A stretch of DNA of 52,449 nucleotides from NCBI GenBank assembly GCA_002197545.1, contig NFUO01000110.1, forward strand, positions 1 through 52,449. The letters run 5' to 3'. The notes beneath the pieces were generated by a model, which ran no database searches, was not told the DNA's origin, and worked only from the letters and a program-made list of their open reading frames with translations. Shown here one piece after another: positions 1 through 8,773 of this stretch; the stretch's first letter is position 1, and every line of letters begins with the position of its first letter. Origin of the DNA: Acidobacteria subdivision 2 bacterium RH1 MAG20. GTDB lineage: Bacteria; Acidobacteriota; Terriglobia; Terriglobales; Acidobacteriaceae. Position numbers and translations under genes: made by a program.

Positions 1-1409
1 AGGAGTTCGGCGTCTCCGACTGGTCTGCGCGCCTCCCATCGTCCTCCGGAGCCTTCGCCCTCTTCTTCCTCATCTTTCTCCACATGCGGCGGTTCCGCCC
101 TGGCGGACATCTCAACGCCGCCCTCATCACCGCCTCCAGCCTCGCCATCTTCGCCTTCGCCCGAGGCGCATCCACCGACATGCAGTTGGCCGCTCCCTTC
201 TGCATAGGGATGCTCGGCTGGTACGCCTGGTATGAGACCGGCAAAAAATTCTGGCTCTTCGACCTCTACTTCTTCGGAGCAGCCGCTACCCTCGCCAAAG
301 GCCCCGTAGCGCCATTCCTCGCCCTCGCCATCATTCTTCTTTTCGCCGGCCTTCGTCGCGAGTGGTCGCTCCTCCGCCGCACCATCTGGTTCCCCGGAGT
401 CCTCCTGTACATGGTGATGGTGCTCCCCTGGTACATCGCCGTTCAATGGAAGAACCCCACCTTCTACCGCCTCTTCTTCCTCGAACATAATCTCGAACGC
501 TTCGCAACCAACCGCTACCAACATCATCAGCCCTTCTGGTTTTACCTGGCGGTATTAATCCTCGGCCTCATGCCCTGGACCGTCATCGCCATCCGTGCTC
601 TCGTCGATTCCATCGATGTCTCCATCGCCGAGTGGAAGGTCCGCCACAATCCCCAACGCTACCTCGGCCACTCCCGCGCCGGCGACGCCTTCCCCGAGTT
701 CCTCGTCCTTTGGACGCTCTTTCCCATCGTCTTCTTCTCCTTCTCCGGCTCCAAGCTCCCCGGCTATATCCTGCCCTCCATCCCTCCGCTCACCATCCTT
801 ACCGCCGACTATCTCTACCGCAACCGCCGCGACGGCCTGCCAAAGTGGCTTCTCTGGTCCCACGCCGCCATCTGCGCCATCCTGGTCTTCGTTCTGCTCC
901 TCGCTCCCCAGCACATGAAGTATGAGACCTTCATCCCTTCCGCCCGATGGTTGCTGATCGCTGGAAGTTCAGCCCTCGTTATCGGCGCTGCTGTGTTCTT
1001 CATCATCCGCCGCTGGGGGATTCCGCAGCTCGTCAACGCGACCTTCATTCCTATTGTGGTGGCGCTTGTCTTTCTCCTCGGCTTCCACGGCAAAGACCTC
1101 GACCTCAACTACTCTGCCCGCCCGCTCGCGCGGGAGATCCAGCGGCTTGCCCCCGATGAAAAGCTTCTGGCCCTCTATGAGGTCCGGCGAGACCTCGACT
1201 ACGGCCTCGCCTTCTACCGCAACAGCCCGCTGGTCCACTACGAGGGCGAAGATTGCCCCGCCAGCGTTCCTTCGCAAGAGCATCTGCTCGTCATCCCAGC
1301 CAGGGACACGGCTGAACTAAACATCTGCCTGGCTGGGCGCGTCTACAAACCCCTCTTCCTCTACGACACCCAGGGCCTCGAAGTCTACAAGGTCTACGCC
1401 CACCAGTAA
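1..1409 (+). CDS. ArnT/PMT-like membrane glycosyltransferase (GT39/PMT_2 type), 5'-truncated by the window edge
   Basis: The reading frame is open from base 3, with no stop before the first internal ATG at 84, so the true start lies outside the window; about 469 residues are visible. The protein is very hydrophobic, with many membrane segments. It shows hallmarks of lipid-linked sugar transferases of the ArnT/PMT type: LAKGPVAPFL (about residue 100), PWYIAV, an EHNLERF stretch, and GSKLPGYILPSIPP followed by further membrane helices. A soluble C-terminal part of about 80 residues follows. The family moves sugars (for example aminoarabinose or mannose) from polyprenyl-phosphate carriers to lipid A or proteins on the periplasmic side of the inner membrane. 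The actual substrate cannot be read from the sequence. The catalytic N-terminal loop is outside the window. Confidence 0.85.
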   Translation, partial: EFGVSDWSARLPSSSGAFALFFLIFLHMRRFRPGGHLNAALITASSLAIFAFARGASTDMQLAAPFCIGMLGWYAWYETGKKFWLFDLYFFGAAATLAKGPVAPFLALAIILLFAGLRREWSLLRRTIWFPGVLLYMVMVLPWYIAVQWKNPTFYRLFFLEHNLERFATNRYQHHQPFWFYLAVLILGLMPWTVIAIRALVDSIDVSIAEWKVRHNPQRYLGHSRAGDAFPEFLVLWTLFPIVFFSFSGSKLPGYILPSIPPLTILTADYLYRNRRDGLPKWLLWSHAAICAILVFVLLLAPQHMKYETFIPSARWLLIAGSSALVIGAAVFFIIRRWGIPQLVNATFIPIVVALVFLLGFHGKDLDLNYSARPLAREIQRLAPDEKLLALYEVRRDLDYGLAFYRNSPLVHYEGEDCPASVPSQEHLLVIPARDTAELNICLAGRVYKPLFLYDTQGLEVYKVYAHQ

Positions 1410-1505
1410 CCGCCTCTGCAGGAATCTTCCTTGAGCCTCAAGGTTTCCCCACCTCCGCAAAATTCCTATAAGCTCGACAAAAGCCTTCAGCGGCCCTAAC
1501 GCCCG

Positions 1506-2498
1506 ATGCAAGTAGCAACCCAACTCGAGATCCTCGACCTCCGGCACTTTTCCGCCCGTCAACTACGTCCTCTGCTTGAGTCCGAGGCCGACGTCTGGCA
1601 CCGGCGTCTCCGCTGGAACTATCGCGGCTCCACCGAACTCCTCCTGCAGTACCTCGACTCCCACATCCTGCCCGGCTTTGTCGCCCTCGATCGTGGCCGC
1701 ATCTGTGGATTCACCTTCTGCGTCTACGAAGGCAACAAGGCGGTCGTCGGCGATGCCTACGCCGTCGCCGGCGATCAGGACCAGGCCCTCCAGATCACCC
1801 ACGCCCTTCTGCGCCATCTGCTCGATCTGTTGCTGCACTCTCCCGGCATCAACCGCATCGAGTCGCAGCTTCTGCTCTACAACGCGGGCGCCGTGGATGA
1901 GACCTTCAAAGAGGCCGGCTTCATCATGCACCCACGCCTCTTCATGGAGTTCAACTTCGAGCCCGCAGCCCCAGCTCAAAATCATCTCCAAACCAGTCTG
2001 CCGGAGAACGTCGAAATCTGTGGCTGGTCAGCCGAGCACTACCAACCTGCCGCCGAGCTGATCCACGAGGCCTACACCGGCCACATCGATGCGCTTATCA
2101 ACGACCAGTATTGCTCCCTTCACGGCTCCCTCCGCTTCCTGCACAACATCGTGCGCTTCCCCGGCTGCGGAGTCTTCGATGCCCAGCACTCCTGGGTTCT
2201 CAGCGAAACCGGCAGCGGAGCGCTGATAGGCATCGTCCTCTGCTCCCGCGTGGCCGAAGATGTCGCGCACATCACCCAGCTCTGCGTCTCCAGGGCCTGG
2301 CGCGGCCATCATCTGGGAAAGACGCTCCTGAAGCACTGTATGGCCCACCTCTCCGAGTCCGGCTTCCGCGCAATCACCCTGACCGTCACCGAAGCCAACG
2401 ATCAAGCCGTAAAGCTCTACGAAGAACTGGGCTTCTTCACCCGCCACCGCTTCGAAGCCATGGTGCTCGACAAGACGCAACCTGCAAACCATCGCTGA
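1506..2498 (+). CDS. Tandem GNAT-family N-acetyltransferase (330 aa)
   Basis: The C-terminal half (about residues 165-325) is a recognisable GNAT domain: VAHITQLCVSRAWRGHHLGK matches motif A with the acetyl-CoA pyrophosphate loop, followed by NDQAVKLYEELGF (motif B). The N-terminal half (about 15-160) has a similar but weaker layout, including RICGFTFCVYEG and DETFKEAGF, so the protein is probably two GNAT modules in tandem. GNAT enzymes transfer acetyl groups from acetyl-CoA to amines of small molecules or proteins; the substrate is unknown. The gene stands alone, 96 bp after the glycosyltransferase, with the next intergenic region filled by repeats. Confidence 0.85.
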   Translation: MQVATQLEILDLRHFSARQLRPLLESEADVWHRRLRWNYRGSTELLLQYLDSHILPGFVALDRGRICGFTFCVYEGNKAVVGDAYAVAGDQDQALQITHALLRHLLDLLLHSPGINRIESQLLLYNAGAVDETFKEAGFIMHPRLFMEFNFEPAAPAQNHLQTSLPENVEICGWSAEHYQPAAELIHEAYTGHIDALINDQYCSLHGSLRFLHNIVRFPGCGVFDAQHSWVLSETGSGALIGIVLCSRVAEDVAHITQLCVSRAWRGHHLGKTLLKHCMAHLSESGFRAITLTVTEANDQAVKLYEELGFFTRHRFEAMVLDKTQPANHR

Positions 2499-2526
2499 CA
2501 TTGGCCTGAGTCAAGGAAGCTCTGAT

Positions 2527-2594
2527 TAAGTCCGGTTTTGTTAAGGGCACGGCTTCAGCCGTGCCGCAAATGGTTTGCCTGCAATGCGGCTTTA
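2527..2594 (+). repeat. 68-bp dispersed repeat, copy 1, containing a GGCT-TC-AGCC hairpin
   Basis: This stretch is identical to 10844-10911 except for one base (A/G after GCCGCAA). It contains the near-ideal hairpin GGCACGGCT-TC-AGCCGTGCC at 2546-2565. Two more hairpins of the same style follow: CGTGGGGCT-TC-AGCCCCACG at 2637-2656 and GGGCT-TT-AGCCC at 2678-2689. All share the core GGCT-TY-AGCC with different outer stems. Confidence 0.85.
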
Positions 2595-2950
2595 CAGGCT
2601 GCGGAAAAACTCCATCGTTGGTGCTTTTGGGATTAGCGTGGGGCTTCAGCCCCACGACAAGTGTCTGAAAATACAAAGGGCTTTAGCCCCGGGCATGATC
2701 GTCTGGTCATATTCATTGGCGGCTACTTTACCACGCCTTATTGCTCATCGCGGGCATTCCCGGTTTGCGCTGGTTCTGCCGTTTATCGAGGAAGTATTCC
2801 CCAGGGGCCAACCCGCCCACTACCGAAATCGGCGAAAATATCGCAATCTCCACACACCACTGGTAGACTTAAAGTTCTGCGTCGACCATTCGCGCAACCA
2901 GTTCTCTCAAAGCGGATAGACCGCCGCGAGCCAAAGGAAGACTCAACACA
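2595..2950. other. Intergenic region with repeat hairpins, no gene seen
   Basis: Between the tandem-GNAT gene and the TPR gene I see no plausible coding frame. The left part holds the two extra GGCT-TY-AGCC hairpins. The right part (about 2700-2950) should contain the promoter of the TPR gene, but no clear -35/-10 pair could be assigned. Confidence 0.5.
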
Positions 2951-3682
2951 GTGGATCAGCAGACCAAACAAGCTCTCAAGCACGACCAGTTCATCGACAC
3001 CACGCAGCACGGCCTCGAGTGGGCCAGCGAGAACCGTCACACCGTCATCGTCGCCGGCTCCATCCTGATTGCGCTTCTCATCATCGTGATTGGCGGCTTT
3101 GTCTTCTATAACAACCGTTCCCAGGCAGCCTCTGTCGCCTTCGGCGCTGCCATGCAGGAGTACCAGACCCCGCTCGCCGAACCCGGTCAGCCCGTCCCTC
3201 CCGGCGTCAAGACCTACCCCACCGTTGCCGAGCGCGCCAAGGCAGCCAATCAACTTTTCATGGCCGCCGCCGATAAGTACAGCATGGAGCCCGACGGAAA
3301 GACAGCCCGCTACTTTGGCGGCCTCACTTACATCGAAGCGGGCAATAACGCCGCTGCCGAGAGCACTCTGAAGCAGGTCGCCGGCGGTTGGAACAGTGAG
3401 CTTGCCTCGCTCGCCAAGCTCTCGCTGGCGAACCTCTATCGCCAGACCGGACGCGATGCCCAGGCCGTCGATCTCTACAATGAGCTCACCGCAAAGCCCA
3501 CGAACTCCGTTCCCCCTGGCCTCGCTCAGCTCCAGTTGGCCGAGCTCTACGAGACCCAGGGCAAGCCCGAAGACGCGAAGAAGATCTACGCCAAACTCAA
3601 AGACAAGGACGGCAAAAGCGCCGCCGGCCAACTGGCAGCGCGGAAACTGAACCCGACCCCCGCCGCCGCGCTACCCCAGTAG
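2951..3682 (+). CDS. YfgM-like tetratricopeptide repeat membrane protein (243 aa)
   Basis: The architecture is a short cytoplasmic N-terminus rich in polar residues (1-30), one transmembrane helix at about 31-53 (TVIVAGSILIALLIIVIGGF), then a periplasmic TPR-type helical region. The helical repeats end with AKLSLANLYRQTGRDAQAVDLYNEL and LAQLQLAELYETQGKPEDAKKIYAKL, typical TPR phasing. This matches the TPR_21/YfgM family, whose members associate with the SecYEG translocon and periplasmic chaperones; that role is inferred from the family. The start is an initiator GTG at 2951; the next in-frame Met is far inside the protein. A Pro/Ala tail ends the protein. Confidence 0.75.
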   Translation: MDQQTKQALKHDQFIDTTQHGLEWASENRHTVIVAGSILIALLIIVIGGFVFYNNRSQAASVAFGAAMQEYQTPLAEPGQPVPPGVKTYPTVAERAKAANQLFMAAADKYSMEPDGKTARYFGGLTYIEAGNNAAAESTLKQVAGGWNSELASLAKLSLANLYRQTGRDAQAVDLYNELTAKPTNSVPPGLAQLQLAELYETQGKPEDAKKIYAKLKDKDGKSAAGQLAARKLNPTPAAALPQ

Positions 3683-3841
3683 CCAGCCTCATAATTCGTA
3701 AACCCTGCCCCAGTGGAAGTTACTAAACCTCCGCTGGTTCGTCAGAAAAACTAATAAGATATTCATTGGACAACTCGCATCTCTCAGCCTAATCTGAGCA
3801 TAGATTTGCAATCTCCAGCAGCGTATCAAAAGGAGATCACT

Positions 3842-4216
3842 ATGCAACGAGTCCTTGTCGTTGACGATGATCGTCTGGTCGCCGATACCCTCGTTCTCAT
3901 CTTCGCGAAGAGCGGCTTCCAAGCCAGGGCCGCTTACTCCGCAGATCAGGCCCTCGAATCCGTGCGTGCCTTCACCCCAGATTTACTACTTTGCGATGTC
4001 ACCATGCCTGGCAGGGACGGTCTCGCCCTTGTCTGCGATGTAACTCGCGAACTCCCTTCGTGCCGCATCATCGTCCTCACTGGCTTTTACTCCAATCTCA
4101 AGGACGTGCGCGAGCAATCCAGCAAACTCGCCCGTCCCGTAGGTATCCTCACCAAACCCTGTCCTCCCTCTGACCTGCTTCGCGAAGCCGCTGCCATGCT
4201 GGCCGCCGCAAGTTAG
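3842..4216 (+). CDS. Stand-alone response regulator receiver protein (124 aa)
   Basis: A single CheY-like receiver domain without an output domain. Visible features are the acidic pocket DDD at residues 8-10, the phospho-acceptor Asp52 in LLLCDVTMPGRDG, the Thr in IIVLTGF and the Lys in ILTKP. The ATG at 3842 is preceded by AGGAG at 3831-3835 with 6-nt spacing; an upstream TTG at 3806 in the same frame lacks such support. No histidine kinase is adjacent, so it probably receives phosphate from a kinase encoded elsewhere. The DUF2905 gene follows by 11 bp, so both may be co-transcribed. Confidence 0.88.
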   Translation: MQRVLVVDDDRLVADTLVLIFAKSGFQARAAYSADQALESVRAFTPDLLLCDVTMPGRDGLALVCDVTRELPSCRIIVLTGFYSNLKDVREQSSKLARPVGILTKPCPPSDLLREAAAMLAAAS

Positions 4217-4227
4217 TCGTCTCACTC

Positions 4228-4452
4228 ATGTCTGATCTTGGCCGCATCCTGATCTTCTTTGGTCTCCTCCTCGTCGTGGCGGGGCTGATCGTGCTTGGCC
4301 TCAACCGCCTCAACATCCCGCTCGGCCGCCTCCCCGGCGACTTCAACTGGCGCGGCCGAGGCTGGTCCGTCTCCTTTCCCCTCGTAACCTGCATCCTGCT
4401 CAGCGTCCTCCTCAGCCTGCTCCTCTGGGCTATAAACCACTTCCGCCGCTAG
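4228..4452 (+). CDS. DUF2905 family small membrane protein (74 aa)
   Basis: Small protein with two hydrophobic helices (about 6-26 and 48-68) around a short conserved loop, LNIPLGRLPGDFNWRGRG, which is the signature of the DUF2905 family (two-helix inner-membrane proteins of unknown function). The length is normal for the family. It lies 11 bp after the receiver gene on the same strand. Confidence 0.85.
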   Translation: MSDLGRILIFFGLLLVVAGLIVLGLNRLNIPLGRLPGDFNWRGRGWSVSFPLVTCILLSVLLSLLLWAINHFRR

Positions 4453-4502
4453 GTATCGATATAGCGATGGGTTGTAAATAGCTGATTTATATATAAATTG
4501 CC

Positions 4503-4560
4503 GTCCTGAGCGGGGCCTCTCGCAGTTTCATCGCGAGAGGCGCAGTCGAAGGACCTGCGG
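4503..4560 (+). repeat. Intergenic palindromic repeat with AGTTTCATC loop
   Basis: Contains the perfect 9-bp stem GCCTCTCGC / GCGAGAGGC at 4515-4523 and 4533-4541 around the loop AGTTTCATC. It is followed by CAGTCGAAGGACCTGCGG, a phrase of the type repeated in acidobacterial intergenic DNA. The loop closely matches the loops of the hairpins at 15096, 15202 (minus) and 28851 (minus), suggesting one repeat family with conserved loop and variable stem. Confidence 0.7.
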
Positions 4561-4679
4561 TTTGCTCGTAGCGCCAATATTCCACCTTTTTCAGCACTTT
4601 CTCTCCATCCAACGCTGCTCTCATCCGTCGATACAGCGTGGCCTCCGATTCACCCGCCTGCGATGCTAGACTCGGCGAT

Positions 4680-6254
4680 ATGGCCGAGAAAGAAGAGAAA
4701 CCGCCCACGCTGGCAAGCCTGCGAGCAGGCCGTGGAAAGCCGCGCGCCGCAAAACGCGCACCCGCCCAGACCGGCCTCCTCTTCACCCCCGACCCAACGA
4801 AACCGGGTGCCCCACGTCGGGCCTTTGAGGACGTGGGTGGTAGCAGTACAACTCTCAAAGGAAGCAAGCCAGCTTCAAAAAAACTCGAAGCGACCATCCC
4901 CGCCCTTCCCACCCAACGCCGCATCTGGACCGTCCGCGACCTCGTCATCGACATCCGCCAGCAGGTCGAAGACGGCTACCCCGACCTCTGGGTCGAGGGC
5001 GAAATCTCCAACTACCGCGCCGCCCCCTCCGGCCACGTCTACTTCACGCTGAAAGACGGCGAAGCCCAACTCCCCGTCGTTCTCTTCCGCCGCCAGGCCA
5101 CATTGCTCCGCTTCCGACCCGCCGACGGCCTCGCCGTTCTCGTCCGTGGCCGCATCTCCATCTACGAGAGCCGGGGCCAGCTCCAGCTCATCGCCGAGAC
5201 CCTCGAGCCTCGCGGAGCCGGGGCCCTCCAGCTCGCCTTCGAGCAGCTCAAAGCCCGCCTCCTGGCCGAAGGGCTCTTCGACGCCGCCTGCAAACGCCCC
5301 CTTCCGGCCTTCCCAAACTGTGTAGGCGTCATCACCTCGCCCACCGGGGCCGTTATCCGCGATATCGTCACCGTCGCCCGCCGCCGTCACGCTCGGCTCA
5401 ACCTCCTCGTCTACCCTGCGACCATGCAGGGCCCAACCTGCTGCACCACGGTAGCCGCCGGAATCCGTTACTTCAACGCCCACCTGGCCCTCGTGGACGT
5501 CATCATCCTCGCCCGGGGCGGCGGCTCCATCGAAGACCTCTCCGGCTTCAATGACGAGACCCTCGCCCGCGCCATCGCTGCCTCTCAGATTCCCATCGTC
5601 TCCGCCATCGGCCACGAGACCGACTTCACCATCGCCGATTTCGTCGCCGATCTCCGCGCGCCCACTCCCTCCGCCGCCGCCGAGCTAGTCACCGCCGTCC
5701 AGCACCGCATCGAAGAGCGCATCCAGGCCCTCGCCGCCCGCGTCCACCGCGCCGGACGCTTCCATCTCATCTCGGCCCGCCAGCGCTACGCCCGCCTCTC
5801 CTCCGAATCCGTCCTCAACCGCCTCCGCGACACCATCAGCCGCCGCGACCAGCGCATCGACGAGCTAAGCCTGCGCCTCAACGCCGCCGCCACCCGCCGC
5901 CTCCGCATCAACACCCAGCGCCTCGGAACGCTCACAGAGCGCCTCCGCCGCCAGAATATCGCCGTCCGCATCGCTGCCACGCAACGCCGCCTGCAAACCG
6001 CAACCGAGCGCCTGCTCCGCACCTCGACCCAGGCAGTCTCCGCGAACCAAACCCGCCTCAACCGCTCCACCGCCCGCCTCGAAGCCCTGTCGCCTCTGGC
6101 CGTCCTCTCCCGAGGCTACGCGCTCGTCTATCTTCAGGAGGGGACCGAAAACGGCATCCTATTAAAATCCGCGGCGGACACCGCGCCCGGCCAAACCATT
6201 CGTGCCCGCCTCGCAGAAGGCACACTGACCGCAAAAATATCGGACAATAAGTAA
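4680..6254 (+). CDS. xseA: Exodeoxyribonuclease VII large subunit
   Basis: Large subunit of ExoVII, which with XseB degrades single-stranded DNA to oligonucleotides. The OB-fold begins near RRIWTVRDLVIDIRQQVE (about residue 80) and includes LWVEGEISNYR and GHVYFTLKD. The catalytic domain contains FPNCVGVITSPTGAVIRDI, ILARGGGSIEDLSGFND and SAIGHETDFTIADFVADLRAPTPSAAAE, all diagnostic. A long coiled-coil region and the C-terminal LSRGYALVY segment follow. The ATG at 4680 is preferred; an in-frame GTG at 4638 adds 14 unlikely residues. At 524 aa it is longer than usual because of an N-terminal extension of about 75 residues, part of which (residues 40-57) is encoded by a palindromic element. glmM follows after 16 bp, probably co-transcribed; xseB is not in the window. 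Confidence 0.95.
   Translation: MAEKEEKPPTLASLRAGRGKPRAAKRAPAQTGLLFTPDPTKPGAPRRAFEDVGGSSTTLKGSKPASKKLEATIPALPTQRRIWTVRDLVIDIRQQVEDGYPDLWVEGEISNYRAAPSGHVYFTLKDGEAQLPVVLFRRQATLLRFRPADGLAVLVRGRISIYESRGQLQLIAETLEPRGAGALQLAFEQLKARLLAEGLFDAACKRPLPAFPNCVGVITSPTGAVIRDIVTVARRRHARLNLLVYPATMQGPTCCTTVAAGIRYFNAHLALVDVIILARGGGSIEDLSGFNDETLARAIAASQIPIVSAIGHETDFTIADFVADLRAPTPSAAAELVTAVQHRIEERIQALAARVHRAGRFHLISARQRYARLSSESVLNRLRDTISRRDQRIDELSLRLNAAATRRLRINTQRLGTLTERLRRQNIAVRIAATQRRLQTATERLLRTSTQAVSANQTRLNRSTARLEALSPLAVLSRGYALVYLQEGTENGILLKSAADTAPGQTIRARLAEGTLTAKISDNK
4805..4837 (+). repeat. Palindromic element inside xseA (copy A)
   Basis: GGGTGC followed by the perfect 8-bp inverted repeat CCCACGTC (4811-4818) / GACGTGGG (4830-4837) with an 11-nt loop. 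It is read in frame as TKPGAPRRAFEDVGG within the non-conserved N-terminal extension of XseA. The same GGGTGCCCCA start occurs in glmM, polA, the DUF374 gene and the 15 kb intergenic pair. Confidence 0.85.
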
Positions 6255-6270
6255 CGGAGACCAGCAACTC

Positions 6271-7698
6271 ATGAAGAAGCTCTTTGGAACCGACGGCATC
6301 CGCGGTATCGCCGGTCAGCCACCCCTCGACGCCCCCACCGTCCACGCCATCGGCCTCGCCCTCGCGCACTCCCTCGCCGCGACCACCCCATCCCCCCGCG
6401 TCCTTCTCGGCATGGACACCCGCGAATCCTCCGACTCCATCGCCGCCATCCTCACCGCCGGCCTCGTCGCCGGAGGAGCCGCCGTCGAGAGCGCCGGCGT
6501 CATCACCACCCCCGCCATCGCCTTCCTCACCCACACCCACCGCTTCGCCGCCGGCATCGTCATCTCCGCCTCGCACAATCCCTGGCAGGACAACGGCATC
6601 AAGCTCTTCGGCCCCGACGGCTTCAAGCTCCCCGACGCCACCGAACTAGCCATCGAAGCCGAAATCTTCCGCCACCTCGAAGCCACCACTAAATCGGGTG
6701 TGAGTTCAACCACTAAACTGGGTGCCCCACATCTCGATTCTGAGATGTGGGATGGGACCGCCTCAAATCCCGCCCCGCAAGCGCCCCCCGTCAACGAAGC
6801 CGACCGCGCCGAATACATCCGCTTCCTCCTCGCCGCCGTCCCCGGCCTCTCCCTCGACGGCAAGCGCATCGTCGTCGACTGCGCCAACGGAGCTGCCTCC
6901 TCCGTCGCGCCCGAACTCTTTGCCGAACTGAATGCAAACGGCGGCGGCGAAGTTGTCATCACTCATGCCAGCCCCGACGGCTTCAACATCAACGAGTTCT
7001 GCGGAGCACTCCACCCTGACGTAGTCGCCGCCGAAGTCGTCACTCAAAAAGCCTCTATGGGCATCACCTTCGACGGCGACGCTGATCGTGCCCTCTTCGC
7101 CGACGAAAACGGCAACGTCGTCAACGGCGACGCCGTCCTTCTGCTCGCCGCCCGCGATCTGCAGCTACGCGGCCTTCTCACCAACGACACTGTGGTAGCC
7201 ACCACTATGTCCAATATGGGCCTCGAAGCCGCACTCAAGCGCAGCGGCATCCAGATGCTCCGCGCCGCCGTGGGCGACAAGTACGTCCTCGAACAGATGC
7301 TCTCTACCGGAGCCGCACTCGGCGGCGAACAGTCCGGCCACATCATCTTCAATGGCCGAAGTACCACCGGTGACGGTCTGCTCACCGCGCTCCTCGTCCT
7401 CGACACCGTCCATCGCAGCGGCAAATCCCTCAGCGAACTCATCGCCGACCTCAAGGTCTTCCCTCAGGTCATCGTCAACGTCAAAGTCCGCGAAAAGAAG
7501 CCTCTCGAAACCATCCCGCCGGTAGCCGAAGCCATCCGCGCAGCCGAGCAGGAGCTGGCCGACTCTGGCCGCGTCGTCATCCGCTACAGCGGCACCGAAG
7601 CCCTCTGCCGCGTCATGATCGAAGCCGAATCCGAGCCCCTCATGCGCCACCACGCCGACACCATCGCTAACGCCATCCGCACCGAACTCGGCGCCTAG
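6271..7698 (+). CDS. glmM: Phosphoglucosamine mutase
   Basis: Converts glucosamine-6-phosphate to glucosamine-1-phosphate on the way to UDP-GlcNAc for peptidoglycan and lipopolysaccharide. It begins MKKLFGTDGIRGIAG, has the phosphoserine loop SASHNP (active Ser101), the Mg-binding loop TFDGDADR, the sugar-binding GEQSGH motif and the C-terminal phosphate-binding RYSGTEALCRVM. At 475 residues it is some 25-30 longer than typical members. The surplus sits at about residues 140-172, just before the conserved LDGKRIVVDCANGA, and is encoded by a palindromic element with a partial duplication of its left flank. It lies 16 bp after xseA. Confidence 0.96.
   Translation: MKKLFGTDGIRGIAGQPPLDAPTVHAIGLALAHSLAATTPSPRVLLGMDTRESSDSIAAILTAGLVAGGAAVESAGVITTPAIAFLTHTHRFAAGIVISASHNPWQDNGIKLFGPDGFKLPDATELAIEAEIFRHLEATTKSGVSSTTKLGAPHLDSEMWDGTASNPAPQAPPVNEADRAEYIRFLLAAVPGLSLDGKRIVVDCANGAASSVAPELFAELNANGGGEVVITHASPDGFNINEFCGALHPDVVAAEVVTQKASMGITFDGDADRALFADENGNVVNGDAVLLLAARDLQLRGLLTNDTVVATTMSNMGLEAALKRSGIQMLRAAVGDKYVLEQMLSTGAALGGEQSGHIIFNGRSTTGDGLLTALLVLDTVHRSGKSLSELIADLKVFPQVIVNVKVREKKPLETIPPVAEAIRAAEQELADSGRVVIRYSGTEALCRVMIEAESEPLMRHHADTIANAIRTELGA
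6720..6751 (+). repeat. Palindromic element inside glmM (copy B)
   Basis: GGGTGC followed by a perfect 10-bp stem, CCCACATCTC (6726-6735) / GAGATGTGGG (6742-6751), with loop GATTCT. It is read in frame as TKLGAPHLDSEMWDG. Upstream, the phrase ACCACTAAAYYGGGTG occurs twice (about 6685-6700 and 6709-6724), as if the left end had been duplicated. It lies in an inter-domain position where other GlmM proteins have no residues. Confidence 0.88.
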
Positions 7699-7724
7699 CA
7701 CCTCCTGTATAGTGGACGGCAAGC

Positions 7725-7748
7725 GCAGCCCCTAAGCTCCGGGGCTGC
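7725..7748 (+). terminator. Hairpin after glmM
   Basis: Perfect 8-bp stem GCAGCCCC / GGGGCTGC with an 8-nt loop, 26 bp after the glmM stop. The T-tract is weak (TCTAATT), so it may be a weak terminator or an mRNA-stabilising hairpin. Confidence 0.5.
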
Positions 7749-7779
7749 TCTAATTCCACTGCGAATCATGGGGAGAGAC

Positions 7780-8733
7780 ATGCGGCGACGAGAGTTTGTC
7801 GGTATGGCAGCGGCAGCAGCCGTTCTTTCCGGGACCGCACAGGCCCAGAACACGAACACCACGGTCACCACCACACCCGAGCAGCTCGTCATCGACCGCC
7901 CAACCAGCGGCCAGCCTCATCGCGGCAAGGTATTCGCCCTCATCGCGCCGCATCTCGACGACGGCCCCATCTTCGGCGGCGGCCTCCTCGCCAAGCTCCT
8001 GGCCGAAGGCTACACCGGCTACTTCATCCGCACCAGCAACGACGAAAAAGACTCCTTCGACCTCTCGCTCGGCGAAACCGTCCTCGCCAACGAGCGCGAC
8101 ACCGCAAAGTTTGTCAAAACTGCCGGTCTCAAAAAATCCTACGATCTCAGCTATCGCAACCACCGCATGGACGACGTCTCAAGAACGGAACTCCGGGGCC
8201 GTCTCATCTTCCTCTTCCGCCTGCTCAAGGTCGATACCGTCCTCAGCTACGACCCCTGGGGCCACTACGAAGAGAATCCCGACCACTATGTCACCGCGCA
8301 GGCCGTAGAAGCCGCCTGCTGGATGGCCGCCGGTCGCCTCGACTGGCCCGAGCACGCCGAAGTAGGCCTGCAACCGCACGGCATCTCCGAGAAATACTAC
8401 TTCGCGCGCGGCCCGCAACTCGTCAACCGCGTCGTAGATATTACACCCTTCATTCAGCAAAAGGTCGCCATCATCAAATCCTGCGACACCATGATGGTCC
8501 ACATGGTCAAAGACCTGAATGAATCGCTGGCAAAAAGCGGTCTGCAGCTTCCCGCCATGACAGGAAACCCCGAGGCCGCGCTCGACGCCTTCATCCACGA
8601 ATCGTTCGTAGTCCGCGACCATAAGGTTGGAGAGAAATACAAGCTCGACTATGCCGAAGAGTTTCACTACATCGGCCCCGGCGATCCAAATCTCAGCGAC
8701 TACATCAAGCGAAACGCCAGGCCGCTCTCATAA
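7780..8733 (+). CDS. PIG-L/LmbE-family deacetylase with Tat-type signal (317 aa)
   Basis: Zinc-dependent N-acetylglucosaminyl deacetylase-like fold. The metal-binding start motif PHLDD is at residues 57-61 (APHLDDGPIFGGG), with YRNHRMDD and the second metal region DPWGHYEENPDHY in the middle. The N-terminus MRRREFVGMAAAAAVLSGTAQAQ is a twin-arginine signal peptide, so the enzyme probably folds in the cytoplasm and acts in the periplasm. The ATG at 7780 is preferred because GGGAGAG lies 3-4 nt upstream; an in-frame ATG at 7768 is the alternative. The substrate is unknown; family members deacetylate GlcNAc-type sugars on lipids or small molecules. The next gene, an L,D-transpeptidase, follows by 40 bp. 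Confidence 0.87.
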   Translation: MRRREFVGMAAAAAVLSGTAQAQNTNTTVTTTPEQLVIDRPTSGQPHRGKVFALIAPHLDDGPIFGGGLLAKLLAEGYTGYFIRTSNDEKDSFDLSLGETVLANERDTAKFVKTAGLKKSYDLSYRNHRMDDVSRTELRGRLIFLFRLLKVDTVLSYDPWGHYEENPDHYVTAQAVEAACWMAAGRLDWPEHAEVGLQPHGISEKYYFARGPQLVNRVVDITPFIQQKVAIIKSCDTMMVHMVKDLNESLAKSGLQLPAMTGNPEAALDAFIHESFVVRDHKVGEKYKLDYAEEFHYIGPGDPNLSDYIKRNARPLS

Positions 8734-8773
8734 AGCCGATGCATTTCGCGGCCTCTGGCTTACACTGCATCTG